This document shows, piece after piece, positions 23,924 through 32,272 of a stretch of DNA of 51,475 nt. The stretch lies in the NCBI GenBank assembly GCA_025454405.1, contig JALOON010000050.1:1-51475 (forward strand), written 5' to 3'. The notes under the pieces are model-generated. The model was not told the origin of the DNA and searched no databases. It worked only from the letters and a program-made list of their open reading frames with translations. A program made the translations under genes and the position numbers. This DNA is from Oscillatoriaceae cyanobacterium Prado104 (lineage in GTDB: Bacteria > Cyanobacteriota > Cyanobacteriia > Cyanobacteriales > Microcoleaceae). Each line of letters opens with the position of its first letter. Position 1 is the stretch's first letter.

Positions 23924-23974
23924 TGGCGCATCTTTATGCTGAAAAATATTTTACAATTATAGTAAATTTATAAT
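23924..23974 (+). pseudogene. Remnant of DUF5615 toxin start
   Basis: ATG at 23924 opens MAHLYAEKYFTIIVNL and stops at 23974. The intact toxin at 25147, in the same position after a DUF433 gene, begins MARIYADEHFPRQVV. Only the first nine or ten codons are recognisable, with the catalytic Asp-Glu changed to Glu-Lys; the rest of the toxin is gone. Confidence 0.6.
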
Positions 23975-24055
23975 AAATTTAGCGAACGTAAAAATGTCGA
24001 ACGCTAATAAAAATGAGTCGAAAGCTACTTGTGGAATATATGAGGTAATCCAGCA

Positions 24056-24709
24056 ATGCAAGAGTTCTACACAATCGTTCAATCAGCTACAAAAGAGCAA
24101 CGAAAAAACCTGGCATATCTGACCGAATCGGCTTTTGGTGATGCTCCTGATATTCTTTGCAATCATGTACGCTTTCTCAGAGCTGGAAGTATTGGTCAAC
24201 TTTTTTGGAACGATTCTTGGAAACAAGTTGTAACAGATGTTGCCGATCGTATTGGCATTGATTGGGCAAGCACATTAAGCGGTCGTCAGTGGCGCGACTT
24301 AGAAACCCAAGAGATTGAGACTGCTATTGTGACCAAACTATTTCAGAATATGCTGGAGCAACTTTCACCAGAGCAACGACAAAAGCTTGTGATAGAGATG
24401 AAAAGAGATAGCAGCGATCCAGCTCTTGAAAGTGTGCTGTTGACTGGCAGTGTAATGACCGTTGCAAAAATGAGTGGTTTTGGGGTGTATATGTTGGCAA
24501 GCACTGTTTTAGGTAGTCTAACTAAAGCTTTGGGGATTGCGCTACCTTTTGCAATTTATATGGGCATGAGTCAGGGGATTGCGCTTATACTCGGCCCTGC
24601 AGGCTGGGCAGCACTTGCTGAAGGTATTCTATTCACACTCACTCAACCTAACTGGAATCGTCTAACCTTGGCTGTTGTCTATGTTTCGATGCTTCGTAAT
24701 TCAGCTTGA
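24056..24709 (+). CDS. YaaW/UPF0174-family protein
   Basis: The 217-residue protein has a helical N-terminal half (DAPDILCNHVRFLRAGSIGQ, LEQLSPEQRQKLVIEMKRD) and a C-terminal membrane-associated part, MSGFGVYMLASTVLGSLTKA then LGIALPFAIYMGMSQGIALI and LGPAGWAALAEGILF. This matches the YaaW (UPF0174) family, which ends in the conserved LGPxGWAAL segment. Molecular role is unknown. A GAGG Shine-Dalgarno stands about ten bases before the ATG. It sits between two DUF433 cassettes. Confidence 0.8.
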   Translation: MQEFYTIVQSATKEQRKNLAYLTESAFGDAPDILCNHVRFLRAGSIGQLFWNDSWKQVVTDVADRIGIDWASTLSGRQWRDLETQEIETAIVTKLFQNMLEQLSPEQRQKLVIEMKRDSSDPALESVLLTGSVMTVAKMSGFGVYMLASTVLGSLTKALGIALPFAIYMGMSQGIALILGPAGWAALAEGILFTLTQPNWNRLTLAVVYVSMLRNSA

Positions 24710-24782
24710 GTTCAATCGACTCAGGTTGTGACATACAGGAACTGAAATGCTACCTTTATAATTTATAAATCCCAAAATTTCT

Positions 24783-25142
24783 ATGACAATTCCAGAATTA
24801 GAAGCACAACTTCTAGCCTTAACGCCGATCGAGAAAGCAGAAGCAATTCGCATCTTAACTCAAAGCCTGAAAAACAGCGGACGCCCGATTACAAAAACTC
24901 CCGGCGTGATGGGTGGCGACGCTTGTATTGACAACACTCGCATTCCCGTTTGGTTGCTTGCTAGCTACCGCAATGACGGCGCTACCGATGCTTTTATCCT
25001 AGATTGCTATCCCCAACTCAGTGCCGCCGATTTGGTAAATGTTTGGGCTTATGCTGAAGCTTATCCTGATGAAATTGAGGAAGCAATTCGACTGCAAGAT
25101 GAGGCTGACGAAATTTTAGATACACCTGAAAATATCCAATAA
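24783..25142 (+). CDS. DUF433 antitoxin, paired with DUF5615 toxin
   Basis: The 119-residue protein has LEAQLLALTPIEKAEAIRIL, KTPGVMGGDACIDNTRIPVW and LSAADLVNVWAYAEAYPDEI. It is the antitoxin of the one complete DUF433/DUF5615 module in the window; the toxin start lies four bases after its stop. Its leader is homologous to that of the gene at 23592, so the two cassettes arose by duplication. Confidence 0.88.
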   Translation: MTIPELEAQLLALTPIEKAEAIRILTQSLKNSGRPITKTPGVMGGDACIDNTRIPVWLLASYRNDGATDAFILDCYPQLSAADLVNVWAYAEAYPDEIEEAIRLQDEADEILDTPENIQ

Positions 25143-25146
25143 ATTT

Positions 25147-25494
25147 ATGGCGCGTATCTATGCAGACGAACACTTTCCCCGGCAAGTCGTGCAAAATCTG
25201 CGGTCTTTGGGGCATGATGTCTTGACTGTTCAAGAAGCCGGAAATTCTGGACTACCTGATGAGGATGTATTAGCCTTTGCTATCAGTGAAAATCGAGCTG
25301 TTTTGACCGTCAATCGGCGGGATTTCTTTCGCCTGCACAAGCTGCAACCCGACCACTCTGGTATTGTTGCTTGTACGCGAGATGACGATATAGCTAGGCT
25401 AACTGCTAATATTAATGATGCGATATCTACTGTTGAGACACTCACGGGAAAAGTAATTCGCGTGTATCGATCGGGACCGCCGTGTATATCTTAA
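25147..25494 (+). CDS. DUF5615 PIN-like toxin
   Basis: The 115-residue protein has the Mut7-C/PIN-like fold of DUF5615. Acidic residues D7 and E8 (IYADEHFP) and later acids (SGLPDEDVLAFA; VNRRDFFRLH) are placed as in PIN-type ribonucleases. It would act as the RNA-cleaving toxin of the preceding DUF433 antitoxin. The gene looks complete, ending VYRSGPPCIS. Confidence 0.87.
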   Translation: MARIYADEHFPRQVVQNLRSLGHDVLTVQEAGNSGLPDEDVLAFAISENRAVLTVNRRDFFRLHKLQPDHSGIVACTRDDDIARLTANINDAISTVETLTGKVIRVYRSGPPCIS

Positions 25495-25510
25495 TAAAAA
25501 ATAAATAACA

Positions 25511-25620
25511 AAAGCTCCTTAAGGAGCCTTCGCCAAAATTTATATTTTGGTATTCAGAACGTCTTTATCGGAATTCCTCGACCCTGGTGGGTAAGGGGAT
25601 GTCACGATAGAATCGTGTCT
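25511..25620. other. Cluster of three short hairpins
   Basis: Three inverted repeats follow one another after the toxin gene: GCTCCTTAAGGAGC (25514-25527), CCAAAAT-TTAT-ATTTTGG (25533-25550) and CACGATAGAATCGTG (25602-25616). None has a clear T-run, although one may end the TA transcript. A structured RNA is possible. Confidence 0.45.
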
Positions 25621-25698
25621 GCTGCATCCATTTTATTCGATCGATCGCACCCTAAAAAAAACAAAGAATTCTATTTCTTCGATCGCGCATCAACCAAA

Positions 25699-25760
25699 AG
25701 AAACCGGGTTTTTACCGAATTGCTGGCAGAAAACCTATTTTTTCTAAAAAACCCGGTTTC
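25699..25760. repeat. GAAACCGGGTTT-type inverted repeat
   Basis: AGAAACCGGGTTTTT (25699-25713) and AAAAAACCCGGTTTC (25746-25760) form an inverted pair. The same palindrome family is at 34088-34153, 41737-41801 and 47723-47902. Confidence 0.75.
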
Positions 25761-25821
25761 CGATCGCCTGATAATTAAGCTGTATGGTACATCTTTGGCA
25801 GCAATTAATCGCAAATTTTAA

Positions 25822-25923
25822 TATAGCGATCGCAAATAATTTGTAAATTTCTTACTCCCTCGCTCTTAGTAAGGGGAGGGTTGGGGTGGGTAAAAACTTT
25901 ACAAATGATTTAGGACTGCTATA
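25822..25923. repeat. MITE-like element with 26-bp inverted termini
   Basis: The ends TATAGCGATCGCAAATAATT (continuing TGTAAA) and TTTACAAATGATTTAGGACT (continuing GCTATA) are imperfect inverted copies around a GT-rich core. No coding capacity is present. The remainder up to 26060 is plain intergenic DNA. Confidence 0.7.
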
Positions 25924-26060
25924 GTAACGACGCTGCTATGTCGCTATCTAAAAAAGTTACGATCGACAGCAACAAGCAATCGCTGACAGAAAATCCCTTG
26001 ACTTCAATAGATTAAAGGCTAAACTGAAAAAAGCTTTACCATAAGATATTCTCCCCATTC

Positions 26061-27275
26061 ATGAACCTCGCTTATCTAGTCAACCAATATCCCAAAGTCA
26101 GCCACAGCTTCGTCCGCAGAGAAATCCTCGCAGTGGAAACTTGCGGCATGAAAGTCGCCCGCTTTTCCATCCGCTCTTGCGAATCCGAACTCGTTGACAA
26201 AGGCGACAAACAAGAGCAAGAATTGACTAAAGTCATCTTAGGAGCAGGCCTCAAGGGCTTGGTGTCGGGCTTGCTCCGTGTTGCTGCCACTAGACCGATG
26301 CGATTCCTCGAAGCTTTGCAATTAACTTTCAAAGTTGGCTGGCATTCGGAACGGGGGATTTTGCTGCACCTAGCTTATTTAGCAGAAGCTTGCATTCTCT
26401 TAAATTGGTTTGCAGAATCCGGCACGCAACACGTTCACGCTCACTTCGGCACAAATTCTACAACTGTTGCCATGCTGTGTCGCGTGCTCGGCGGCCCGAC
26501 TTACAGTTTCACCGTTCACGGTCCCGAAGAATTCGATAAAGCTACCATTCTTTCCTTAAACGAAAAAATTAAACGATCGACCTTTGTAGCAGCAGTCAGT
26601 TCCTTCGGTAAAAGTCAGCTTTTTCGGTGGTGCGATCGTGCTTTTTGGTCAAAAATTAACGTCATTCACTGCGGTGTCGATGCCGATTTTTTAGATCGCC
26701 CGCAAGTACCCATACCCGCAGCACCCCGCTTAGTTTGCGTGGGCAGGCTCAGCGAACAAAAAGGTCATTTGTTATTGCTAGAAGCAGCTCATTTACTAGC
26801 AGATTCAGGCTTGGATTTTAAATTAGTATTTGTCGGAGACGGGCCGCTGCGATCGGAAATAGAACAGCAGATTTCACAGTTCAACTTACAAAAACATATT
26901 GAAATTACCGGCTGGGCCAGTGGCGGGGAAGTTCAGCAACAACTTTTAGCTTCGCGGGCAATGGTATTGCCGAGTTTTGCTGAAGGTTTGCCCGTAGTAA
27001 TTATGGAAGCTCTCGCTCTCAATCGCCCCGCAATCAGCACTTACGTTGCCGGCATTCCAGAGTTAGTAGAACCCGGTGTTTGCGGTTGGTTAGTTCCTCC
27101 CGGTTCGGCAGAATTGTTAGCTGATGCCATGCGAGCCGCATTGGAAGCACCTTTAGAAAAGTTAGAAGCAATGGGTAAAGCAGGGGCCCAAAGGGTTGCC
27201 CGAGAACATAATGCTGCTTTGGAAGCCCAAAAATTAGTAGCGCTGTTTGAGAAATCTCTGCAACAGTTATCATAA
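26061..27275 (+). CDS. GT4-family (WcaL/colanic-acid-type) glycosyltransferase
   Basis: The 404-residue protein begins MNLAYLVNQYPKVSHSFVRR, a hallmark of the WcaL-like exopolysaccharide transferases. The acceptor domain has HVHAHFGTNSTTVAMLC and SFTVHGPEEFDK. The donor domain has LVCVGRLSEQKGHLLLLEAA, FVGDGPLR and PSFAEGLPVVIMEALALNRP with the Glu-x7-Glu motif. It should transfer a hexose from an NDP-sugar during capsule or exopolysaccharide assembly. It is monocistronic, so its partners are elsewhere. Confidence 0.9.
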   Translation: MNLAYLVNQYPKVSHSFVRREILAVETCGMKVARFSIRSCESELVDKGDKQEQELTKVILGAGLKGLVSGLLRVAATRPMRFLEALQLTFKVGWHSERGILLHLAYLAEACILLNWFAESGTQHVHAHFGTNSTTVAMLCRVLGGPTYSFTVHGPEEFDKATILSLNEKIKRSTFVAAVSSFGKSQLFRWCDRAFWSKINVIHCGVDADFLDRPQVPIPAAPRLVCVGRLSEQKGHLLLLEAAHLLADSGLDFKLVFVGDGPLRSEIEQQISQFNLQKHIEITGWASGGEVQQQLLASRAMVLPSFAEGLPVVIMEALALNRPAISTYVAGIPELVEPGVCGWLVPPGSAELLADAMRAALEAPLEKLEAMGKAGAQRVAREHNAALEAQKLVALFEKSLQQLS

Positions 27276-27459
27276 AAGATGAAACAGCTTTTCCAGAATA
27301 TATCTTAGCTAAGCGGCAGCTAATTTAGATGGAATGTACGTGATTCGTACTTCGGTTTCCCAGTCAATGTTAGATGACTCTTTTTATCGATCGCAATTGA
27401 AACCAACCAAAATTTATCACATGCAACCCAGTCCTCTTGAGCGAGGACTTTCGCTATTA

Positions 27460-27481
27460 GCCAGGGGTTTAAACCCCTGGC
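27460..27481. repeat. 22-bp perfect palindrome
   Basis: A palindrome of 11-base arms, GCCAGGGGTTT and AAACCCCTGGC, lies between the convergent GT4 and argG genes. It may terminate transcription in both directions. An adjacent GCGAGGACTTTCGC half-palindrome (27441-27454) belongs to the same repeat. Confidence 0.65.
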
Positions 27482-27507
27482 GGTACGCGCTGCGATCCTA
27501 CTAATTT

Positions 27508-28710
27508 CTAACCCCGATTTTTCTCGGACCAAACGCGCGTCGGCAATCCCCAAACATATACGAATCCTTCCGCTGCTTTGTGATCGAATTCATCCTCTGC
27601 ACCGTAAGTTGCCAAGTCGAAACTGTACAGAGAATTCGCCGACTTGCGGCCGACAATTGTTGCGTTACCTTTGAAAAGTTTTACCCGCACTGTTCCAGTT
27701 ACCCGCTTCTGAGTGTCCTGAATAAAGGCGTCTAACGCTGTTTTCAACGGATTGTACCACAGACCGTTGTAAATCATTTGGCTGTAAGTTTCTTCGATGC
27801 CGCGCTTGTACCGCGTGACATCTGCTGTCAGCGTCAAACTTTCTAAATCTCGGTGCGCGTGCATCAAAACTAAAATCGCCGGGGTTTCGTAAATTTCCCG
27901 CGATTTAATTCCAACCAAGCGGTTTTCAATCATGTCGATCCGCCCGACTCCGTGATTTCCAACTATCTCGTTGAGTTTGCCAATCAACGCAACTGGCGCT
28001 AATGTTTCCCCGTTAATCGTGACAGGAATTCCGCTATCGAAACCGATTTCAATGTACTCGGGAGTGTCGGGAGTTTGTTCGATCGCCTTGGTCATTAAAA
28101 ACACATCTTCCGGCGGTTCTTCCCACGGATCTTCGAGAATTCCCGCTTCAATTGCCATGCCCAATAAGTTGCGATCGATACTGTAAGGCGAAGATTTTTT
28201 TACGGGCGACGGAATGCCGAATTTTTCACCGTAAGCAATTGTTTCTTCGCGGCTCATTTTCCACTCCCGCGCTGGTGCTAAAATTTTTAGCTTGGGATTC
28301 AATGCACCAATAGAAACGTCAAACCGCACTTGATCGTTTCCCTTACCCGTGCAACCGTGGGCAATCGCATCGGCACCGTATTTTTCGGCAGCTTCTACTA
28401 ATAATTTAGCAATCAGCGGGCGGGCCAGAGCCGTAGATAGCGGATAGCGATTTTCGTACAGTGCGTTGGCTTGAATTGCCGGAAACGCATAATTTTTCAC
28501 AAAATCTTCTGTAGCATCGATTACCAAAGATTCCGAAGCACCTGATGCTAAAGCTTTCTTGCGAATTGGTTCTAATTCGTCTCCCTGTCCTAAATCAGCA
28601 GCCAGGGTAATTACTTCTTTGACGCCCCACTCGTGTTTGAGGTAGGGAATGCAGACGGAGGTATCGACTCCGCCGGAATATGCTAGCACAACTTTTGTAG
28701 CGCGACTCAT
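27508..28710 (-). CDS. argG: Argininosuccinate synthase
   Basis: The enzyme joins citrulline and aspartate using ATP in arginine synthesis. From ATG 28710 (MSRATKVVLAYSGGVDTSVC) it has 400 residues, the normal size; in-frame ATGs at 28722 and 28752 would add non-conserved residues. The ATP loop AYSGGVDTS, the citrulline/aspartate region HGCTGKGNDQVRFD, SPYSIDRNLLG and the C-terminal tetramerisation arm (ATYGAEDEFDHKAAEGFVYV) are all present. Single gene, convergent with the GT4 gene. Confidence 0.97.
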   Translation of the reverse strand: MSRATKVVLAYSGGVDTSVCIPYLKHEWGVKEVITLAADLGQGDELEPIRKKALASGASESLVIDATEDFVKNYAFPAIQANALYENRYPLSTALARPLIAKLLVEAAEKYGADAIAHGCTGKGNDQVRFDVSIGALNPKLKILAPAREWKMSREETIAYGEKFGIPSPVKKSSPYSIDRNLLGMAIEAGILEDPWEEPPEDVFLMTKAIEQTPDTPEYIEIGFDSGIPVTINGETLAPVALIGKLNEIVGNHGVGRIDMIENRLVGIKSREIYETPAILVLMHAHRDLESLTLTADVTRYKRGIEETYSQMIYNGLWYNPLKTALDAFIQDTQKRVTGTVRVKLFKGNATIVGRKSANSLYSFDLATYGAEDEFDHKAAEGFVYVWGLPTRVWSEKNRG

Positions 28711-28914
28711 GGGTGTTTCCATTGTGAATTTAACCGACTTTTCATTATGCACCTAATCGCACTCAATTGTATATTAGGCGCGATCGCGGGTGAAAAAGTA
28801 GCATCTAAACCTACTGCTATCCGCATAAAAATCTGAGAGACCGCCGAGTTAGGATCGGTTCGGCAACCGATTTTCTGCGCAAATCCCGATCGATTGTTTG
28901 GTATTTAAAAAGCT

Positions 28915-30336
28915 TTAAATGTTGCACTTCTCAAGTCTCGACACCACATCGGAGGGAGAAAGACCAAACCAACCAAAACCCATCACTCCCCCCGCCAATC
29001 CGCCGCGCCAAGGCAGATTGCCTGTTGGTGAATCGATTGCAAAATCCAGGTCGTTATAGTACAGCCATTCACCGTTTTTTCGCCATCCCACCGCATCGCC
29101 GAACTTATTCCAAACTTCGCTATCGTAGTCATGGGTTCCTCCCATACTTTGATAAATTCGCCTCTGTACGCTAAAGCCGAAACGACCCCGAGAATACTGT
29201 ACCCACAGCCGATCGATCGTCCGCAAGTCTTCGCAAGGAAACTCTCTGATATCTTCGAGTGCTAGCCAGCCTTCCTCTTGTTTTCTCGTTACCTCCAGCA
29301 TTTTGTATGCTGAAACAGCATCGGCTTCTTTCCATTTTTCGGCAGCCAACAATTTGTCAAGTTCCCGGTAGTCAACTCCTCTTGCAGAAATCAATTTTAC
29401 AGGTTTTGGCTGTGGGATTTCAGTTGGCGGTGTGGGAATGCGAACTTGTGGCGAAACGGAGGAAATGACCGATTTTTCCGGCGGCTTTATCTCGACTGTT
29501 GCCTCAAAATTCGGATCGGCGGCTGGCAGCATTGCCAACCATTTTTTCACCGATTGAGGGCGCTTGGTTGCATCCATTTCCATGCCTTGCATGACTGCTT
29601 CGTGCAAAGCGTCGCTAATCTCAGAATTACTCTGGAACATGGGTTTTAAGGGATGGTTTAAAGCTCTCAAAAATGCAGCGGTGGGCGGGATTTTTGTCAG
29701 CAAGTAGTAAAGCGTTGCTGCTAAAGCATAAACATCTGTAGCTTCAGAAAATGTACCGAAATCAACATACTGTTCTGGCGGGGCAAAACCGTGAGTTACT
29801 CCAATAGTAACTTGCTGCGAGCGATCGGGAATAAAACCTCTTGCCAAACCGAAGTCAATCAAAACAGGTTCTCGATCGGTATCGCGCACCATAATATTGC
29901 TTGGTTTGATATCCCGGTGCAGCAAACCTTTATCGTGAACTACTGTCAGTGCTTCTCCTATTTTGCGGATGTAGTTGACAGCTTGCACTTCTGACAGAAT
30001 GCCGCGATCGTTTACGATATTCCACAAGTCTTCTCCTGCTACATATTCCATCACAATACAAGGCAATTCATCCTCAGTAAAATAGTTTTCTATTTGCACG
30101 ATATTGGGATGCCTGCATAAAGACAGCAACAGGGCTTCATCCCGAAATTTTTCCCGATACCATGCAAATTGGGAATTGCTGATATATTCTTCTTTCAGGG
30201 TTTTGATCGCAACCCGCTGCTGGTTTTGGGCCTTCAGTGCTAAGTAGGTAACGCCAAGACTGCCCTCGCCCTTGTCTATTTTCCGTTCAATAATATAGCG
30301 ATCGCCATAGAGTGCTTTCCCTGATGTCCAAACCAT
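28915..30336 (-). CDS. Ser/Thr protein kinase with C-terminal GUN4 domain
   Basis: ATG 30336 has a GTGAGGA ribosome site 7 bases upstream and starts MVWTSGKALYGDRY, as in other cyanobacterial Hanks kinases; 25 upstream in-frame codons are discounted. The 473-residue protein has a complete kinase domain (about 10-275): glycine loop GEGSLGVTY, VAIK, HRDIKPSN with catalytic D142, IDFGLA and FAPPEQY. A Pro-rich linker follows. The C-terminus (about 322-455) is a GUN4 domain: DYRELDKLLAAEKWKEAD, GWLALEDIREFPCEDLR, RFGFSVQRRIY, LPWRGG. GUN4 binds porphyrins and stimulates Mg-chelatase, so this protein may link tetrapyrrole status to phosphorylation; that is inference. No membrane helix is seen. Confidence 0.92.
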   Translation of the reverse strand: MVWTSGKALYGDRYIIERKIDKGEGSLGVTYLALKAQNQQRVAIKTLKEEYISNSQFAWYREKFRDEALLLSLCRHPNIVQIENYFTEDELPCIVMEYVAGEDLWNIVNDRGILSEVQAVNYIRKIGEALTVVHDKGLLHRDIKPSNIMVRDTDREPVLIDFGLARGFIPDRSQQVTIGVTHGFAPPEQYVDFGTFSEATDVYALAATLYYLLTKIPPTAAFLRALNHPLKPMFQSNSEISDALHEAVMQGMEMDATKRPQSVKKWLAMLPAADPNFEATVEIKPPEKSVISSVSPQVRIPTPPTEIPQPKPVKLISARGVDYRELDKLLAAEKWKEADAVSAYKMLEVTRKQEEGWLALEDIREFPCEDLRTIDRLWVQYSRGRFGFSVQRRIYQSMGGTHDYDSEVWNKFGDAVGWRKNGEWLYYNDLDFAIDSPTGNLPWRGGLAGGVMGFGWFGLSPSDVVSRLEKCNI

Positions 30337-30643
30337 TGTCCTCACCGCCAATAAATAGTAATTTTTATTTCGGCCTAGCTTGTATTTTAGGAGATTTCCC
30401 CTAGAAAACACCAGATAGTTTGGCTGTGGCTAAGTCCTGTAAAATTTTAAATCTAAAATCAATCTAAAATCTCAAATTCAAGGGACCTAACCCCGACAAT
30501 GCCAATTGCAGGTTCGATACGCCCATCCATGAAAAAATCCAAATCTCAAAACCGATTGTTCAAAGTGAGCATTTCTGTGGCAACCTTAAAAACAGGAAAC
30601 ACAAATTTATAAACTTTGGTAACAGAACTCTCGCAACAAGATT

Positions 30644-31864
30644 ATGCAAACTCTGCCCAATCCCGCTAAACTTTCCTCCACAGAGCCCGCCTTCGACACC
30701 ACCATCAAACGTCGCAAAACCCGTCCCGTTAAAGTTGGCAGCGTCACCATCGGCGGAGGCTACCCCGTCGTCGTCCAGTCGATGATTAACGAAGACACCC
30801 TCGACATCGACGGTTCAGTAGCAGGAATTCGGCGCTTGCACGAAATCGGCTGTGAAATCGTGCGCGTTACCGTGCCCAGCATGGCCCACGCCAAAGCATT
30901 AGCCGAAATCAAGCAAAAATTGCTGGCAACTTACAAACCAGTCCCCCTCGTTGCTGACGTGCACCACAACGGCATGAAAATTGCCCTGGAAGTGGCAAAG
31001 CACGTAGACAAAGTGAGAATCAATCCGGGACTGTACGTATTCGAGAAACCGAAAGCGGACAGAACTGAATACACGGCCGCAGAATTTGCGGAAATTGGCG
31101 AAAAAATCCGCGAAACTCTGGAACCTCTGGTAGTTTCCCTGCGCGACCAAGGCAAAGCTTTGCGGATCGGCGTCAATCACGGTTCCCTCGCCGAACGGAT
31201 GCTGTTCACCTACGGCGACACTCCGCAAGGCATGGTAGAGTCCGCCTTGGAATTTATTAAAATTTGCGAATCCCTGGACTTCCGCAATATCGTAATTTCC
31301 CTGAAAGCTTCGCGGGCACCTGTGATGGTGGCTGCTTACCGTTTGATGGTGAAGCGGATGGACGATTTGGGGATGGATTACCCGCTGCATTTGGGCGTTA
31401 CGGAAGCCGGCGACGGGGAGTACGGCCGGATTAAATCTACTGCCGGTCTCGCGCCTTTGTTGGCTGACGGCATCGGCGACACGATCCGCGTCTCGCTGAC
31501 GGAAGCCCCGGAAAAGGAAATTCCCGTTTGCTACAGCATCCTGCAAGCCTTGGGATTGCGGAAAACGATGGTGGAGTACGTGGCTTGTCCTTCCTGCGGC
31601 CGCACTTTGTTTAATTTAGAGGAAGTGCTGCACAAGGTGAGAGAGGCAACGAAACACCTGACGGGTTTGGACATTGCAGTCATGGGCTGCATCGTCAACG
31701 GGCCGGGAGAAATGGCGGATGCCGACTACGGCTACGTCGGGAAGCAAGCAGGTTATATTTCGCTGTACCGGGGCCGGGAAGAAATTAAGAAAGTGCCGGA
31801 AGACCGAGGCGTGGAAGAGTTGATTAATCTTATCAAAGCGGACGATCGCTGGGTCGATCCGTAA
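30644..31864 (+). CDS. ispG: 4-hydroxy-3-methylbut-2-en-1-yl diphosphate synthase (ferredoxin)
   Basis: This is the penultimate enzyme of the MEP isoprenoid pathway. It converts methylerythritol cyclodiphosphate to HMBPP, taking electrons from ferredoxin in cyanobacteria. The 406-residue protein has RRKTRPVKVGSVTIGGGYPV, QSMINEDT, and the three 4Fe-4S cysteines C315 and C318 (ACPSCGR) and C349 (MGCIVNGPGE), with the fourth cluster ligand Glu356. It is of the short bacterial type lacking the plant insert domain. It feeds carotenoid synthesis, including the product of crtO farther along, but is not in an operon with it. Confidence 0.98.
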   Translation: MQTLPNPAKLSSTEPAFDTTIKRRKTRPVKVGSVTIGGGYPVVVQSMINEDTLDIDGSVAGIRRLHEIGCEIVRVTVPSMAHAKALAEIKQKLLATYKPVPLVADVHHNGMKIALEVAKHVDKVRINPGLYVFEKPKADRTEYTAAEFAEIGEKIRETLEPLVVSLRDQGKALRIGVNHGSLAERMLFTYGDTPQGMVESALEFIKICESLDFRNIVISLKASRAPVMVAAYRLMVKRMDDLGMDYPLHLGVTEAGDGEYGRIKSTAGLAPLLADGIGDTIRVSLTEAPEKEIPVCYSILQALGLRKTMVEYVACPSCGRTLFNLEEVLHKVREATKHLTGLDIAVMGCIVNGPGEMADADYGYVGKQAGYISLYRGREEIKKVPEDRGVEELINLIKADDRWVDP

Positions 31865-31882
31865 GAGAGTGAGAGAGTGAGA

Positions 31883-32200
31883 GAGTTTTGAGTTTTGAGT
31901 TTTGAGTTTTGAGTTGAAAGTTGACTGTTGAGGGGACAAGGGGAGAGAGGGGGAGGGGGAGAGGGGGAGAATGCCCAATCCCTGGGCGGAACGAAGTGGA
32001 GGGTACGCTTCGCCCAATCCCTGGGCGGAACGAAGTGGAGGGTACGCTTCGCCCAATCCCTGGGCTTCGCTTCCCCTCCGCTACGCTGCGCCCAATCCCC
32101 AACTGTCAACTCTCAACTCTCAACTCTCAACTGTCAACTCTCAACTCTCAACTCTCAACTCTCTTTCAACTCAAAACTCAAAACTCAAAACTCAAAACTC
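31883..32200. repeat. Nested repeat block with perfect 38-bp inverted ends
   Basis: The arms 31883-31920 and 32163-32200 are exact reverse complements over 38 bases, made of TTTTGAG heptads followed by TTGAAAG. Between them lie a GA-rich run (31931-31970), a 39-base tandem repeat with GCCCAATCC at 31973, 32012, 32051 and 32090, and a second heptad array CTGTCAA/CTCTCAA (about 32098-32160). No gene is present between ispG and the protease. The arms could fold into a long hairpin. Confidence 0.9.
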
Positions 32201-32272
32201 CTAACAAGGGTCTTGGCTGTGTTAGATTGAGCGTAACTATTTTGCACTATTTTCTCCCGGCGCGACAGACAA

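Noticed and set aside
25511..25620. Possible tRNA or riboswitch formed by the hairpin cluster
   Set aside because: No cloverleaf, TTCNA loop or known aptamer core could be drawn; kept only as hairpins.
27320..27553. 77-codon frame overlapping the end of argG
   Set aside because: It crosses the CCAGGGGTTT palindrome and the argG C-terminus in another frame; it resembles no protein family.
30899..31546. 215-codon frame antisense to ispG
   Set aside because: It lies wholly inside ispG on the other strand, a by-product of that gene's codon use, with no recognisable domain.
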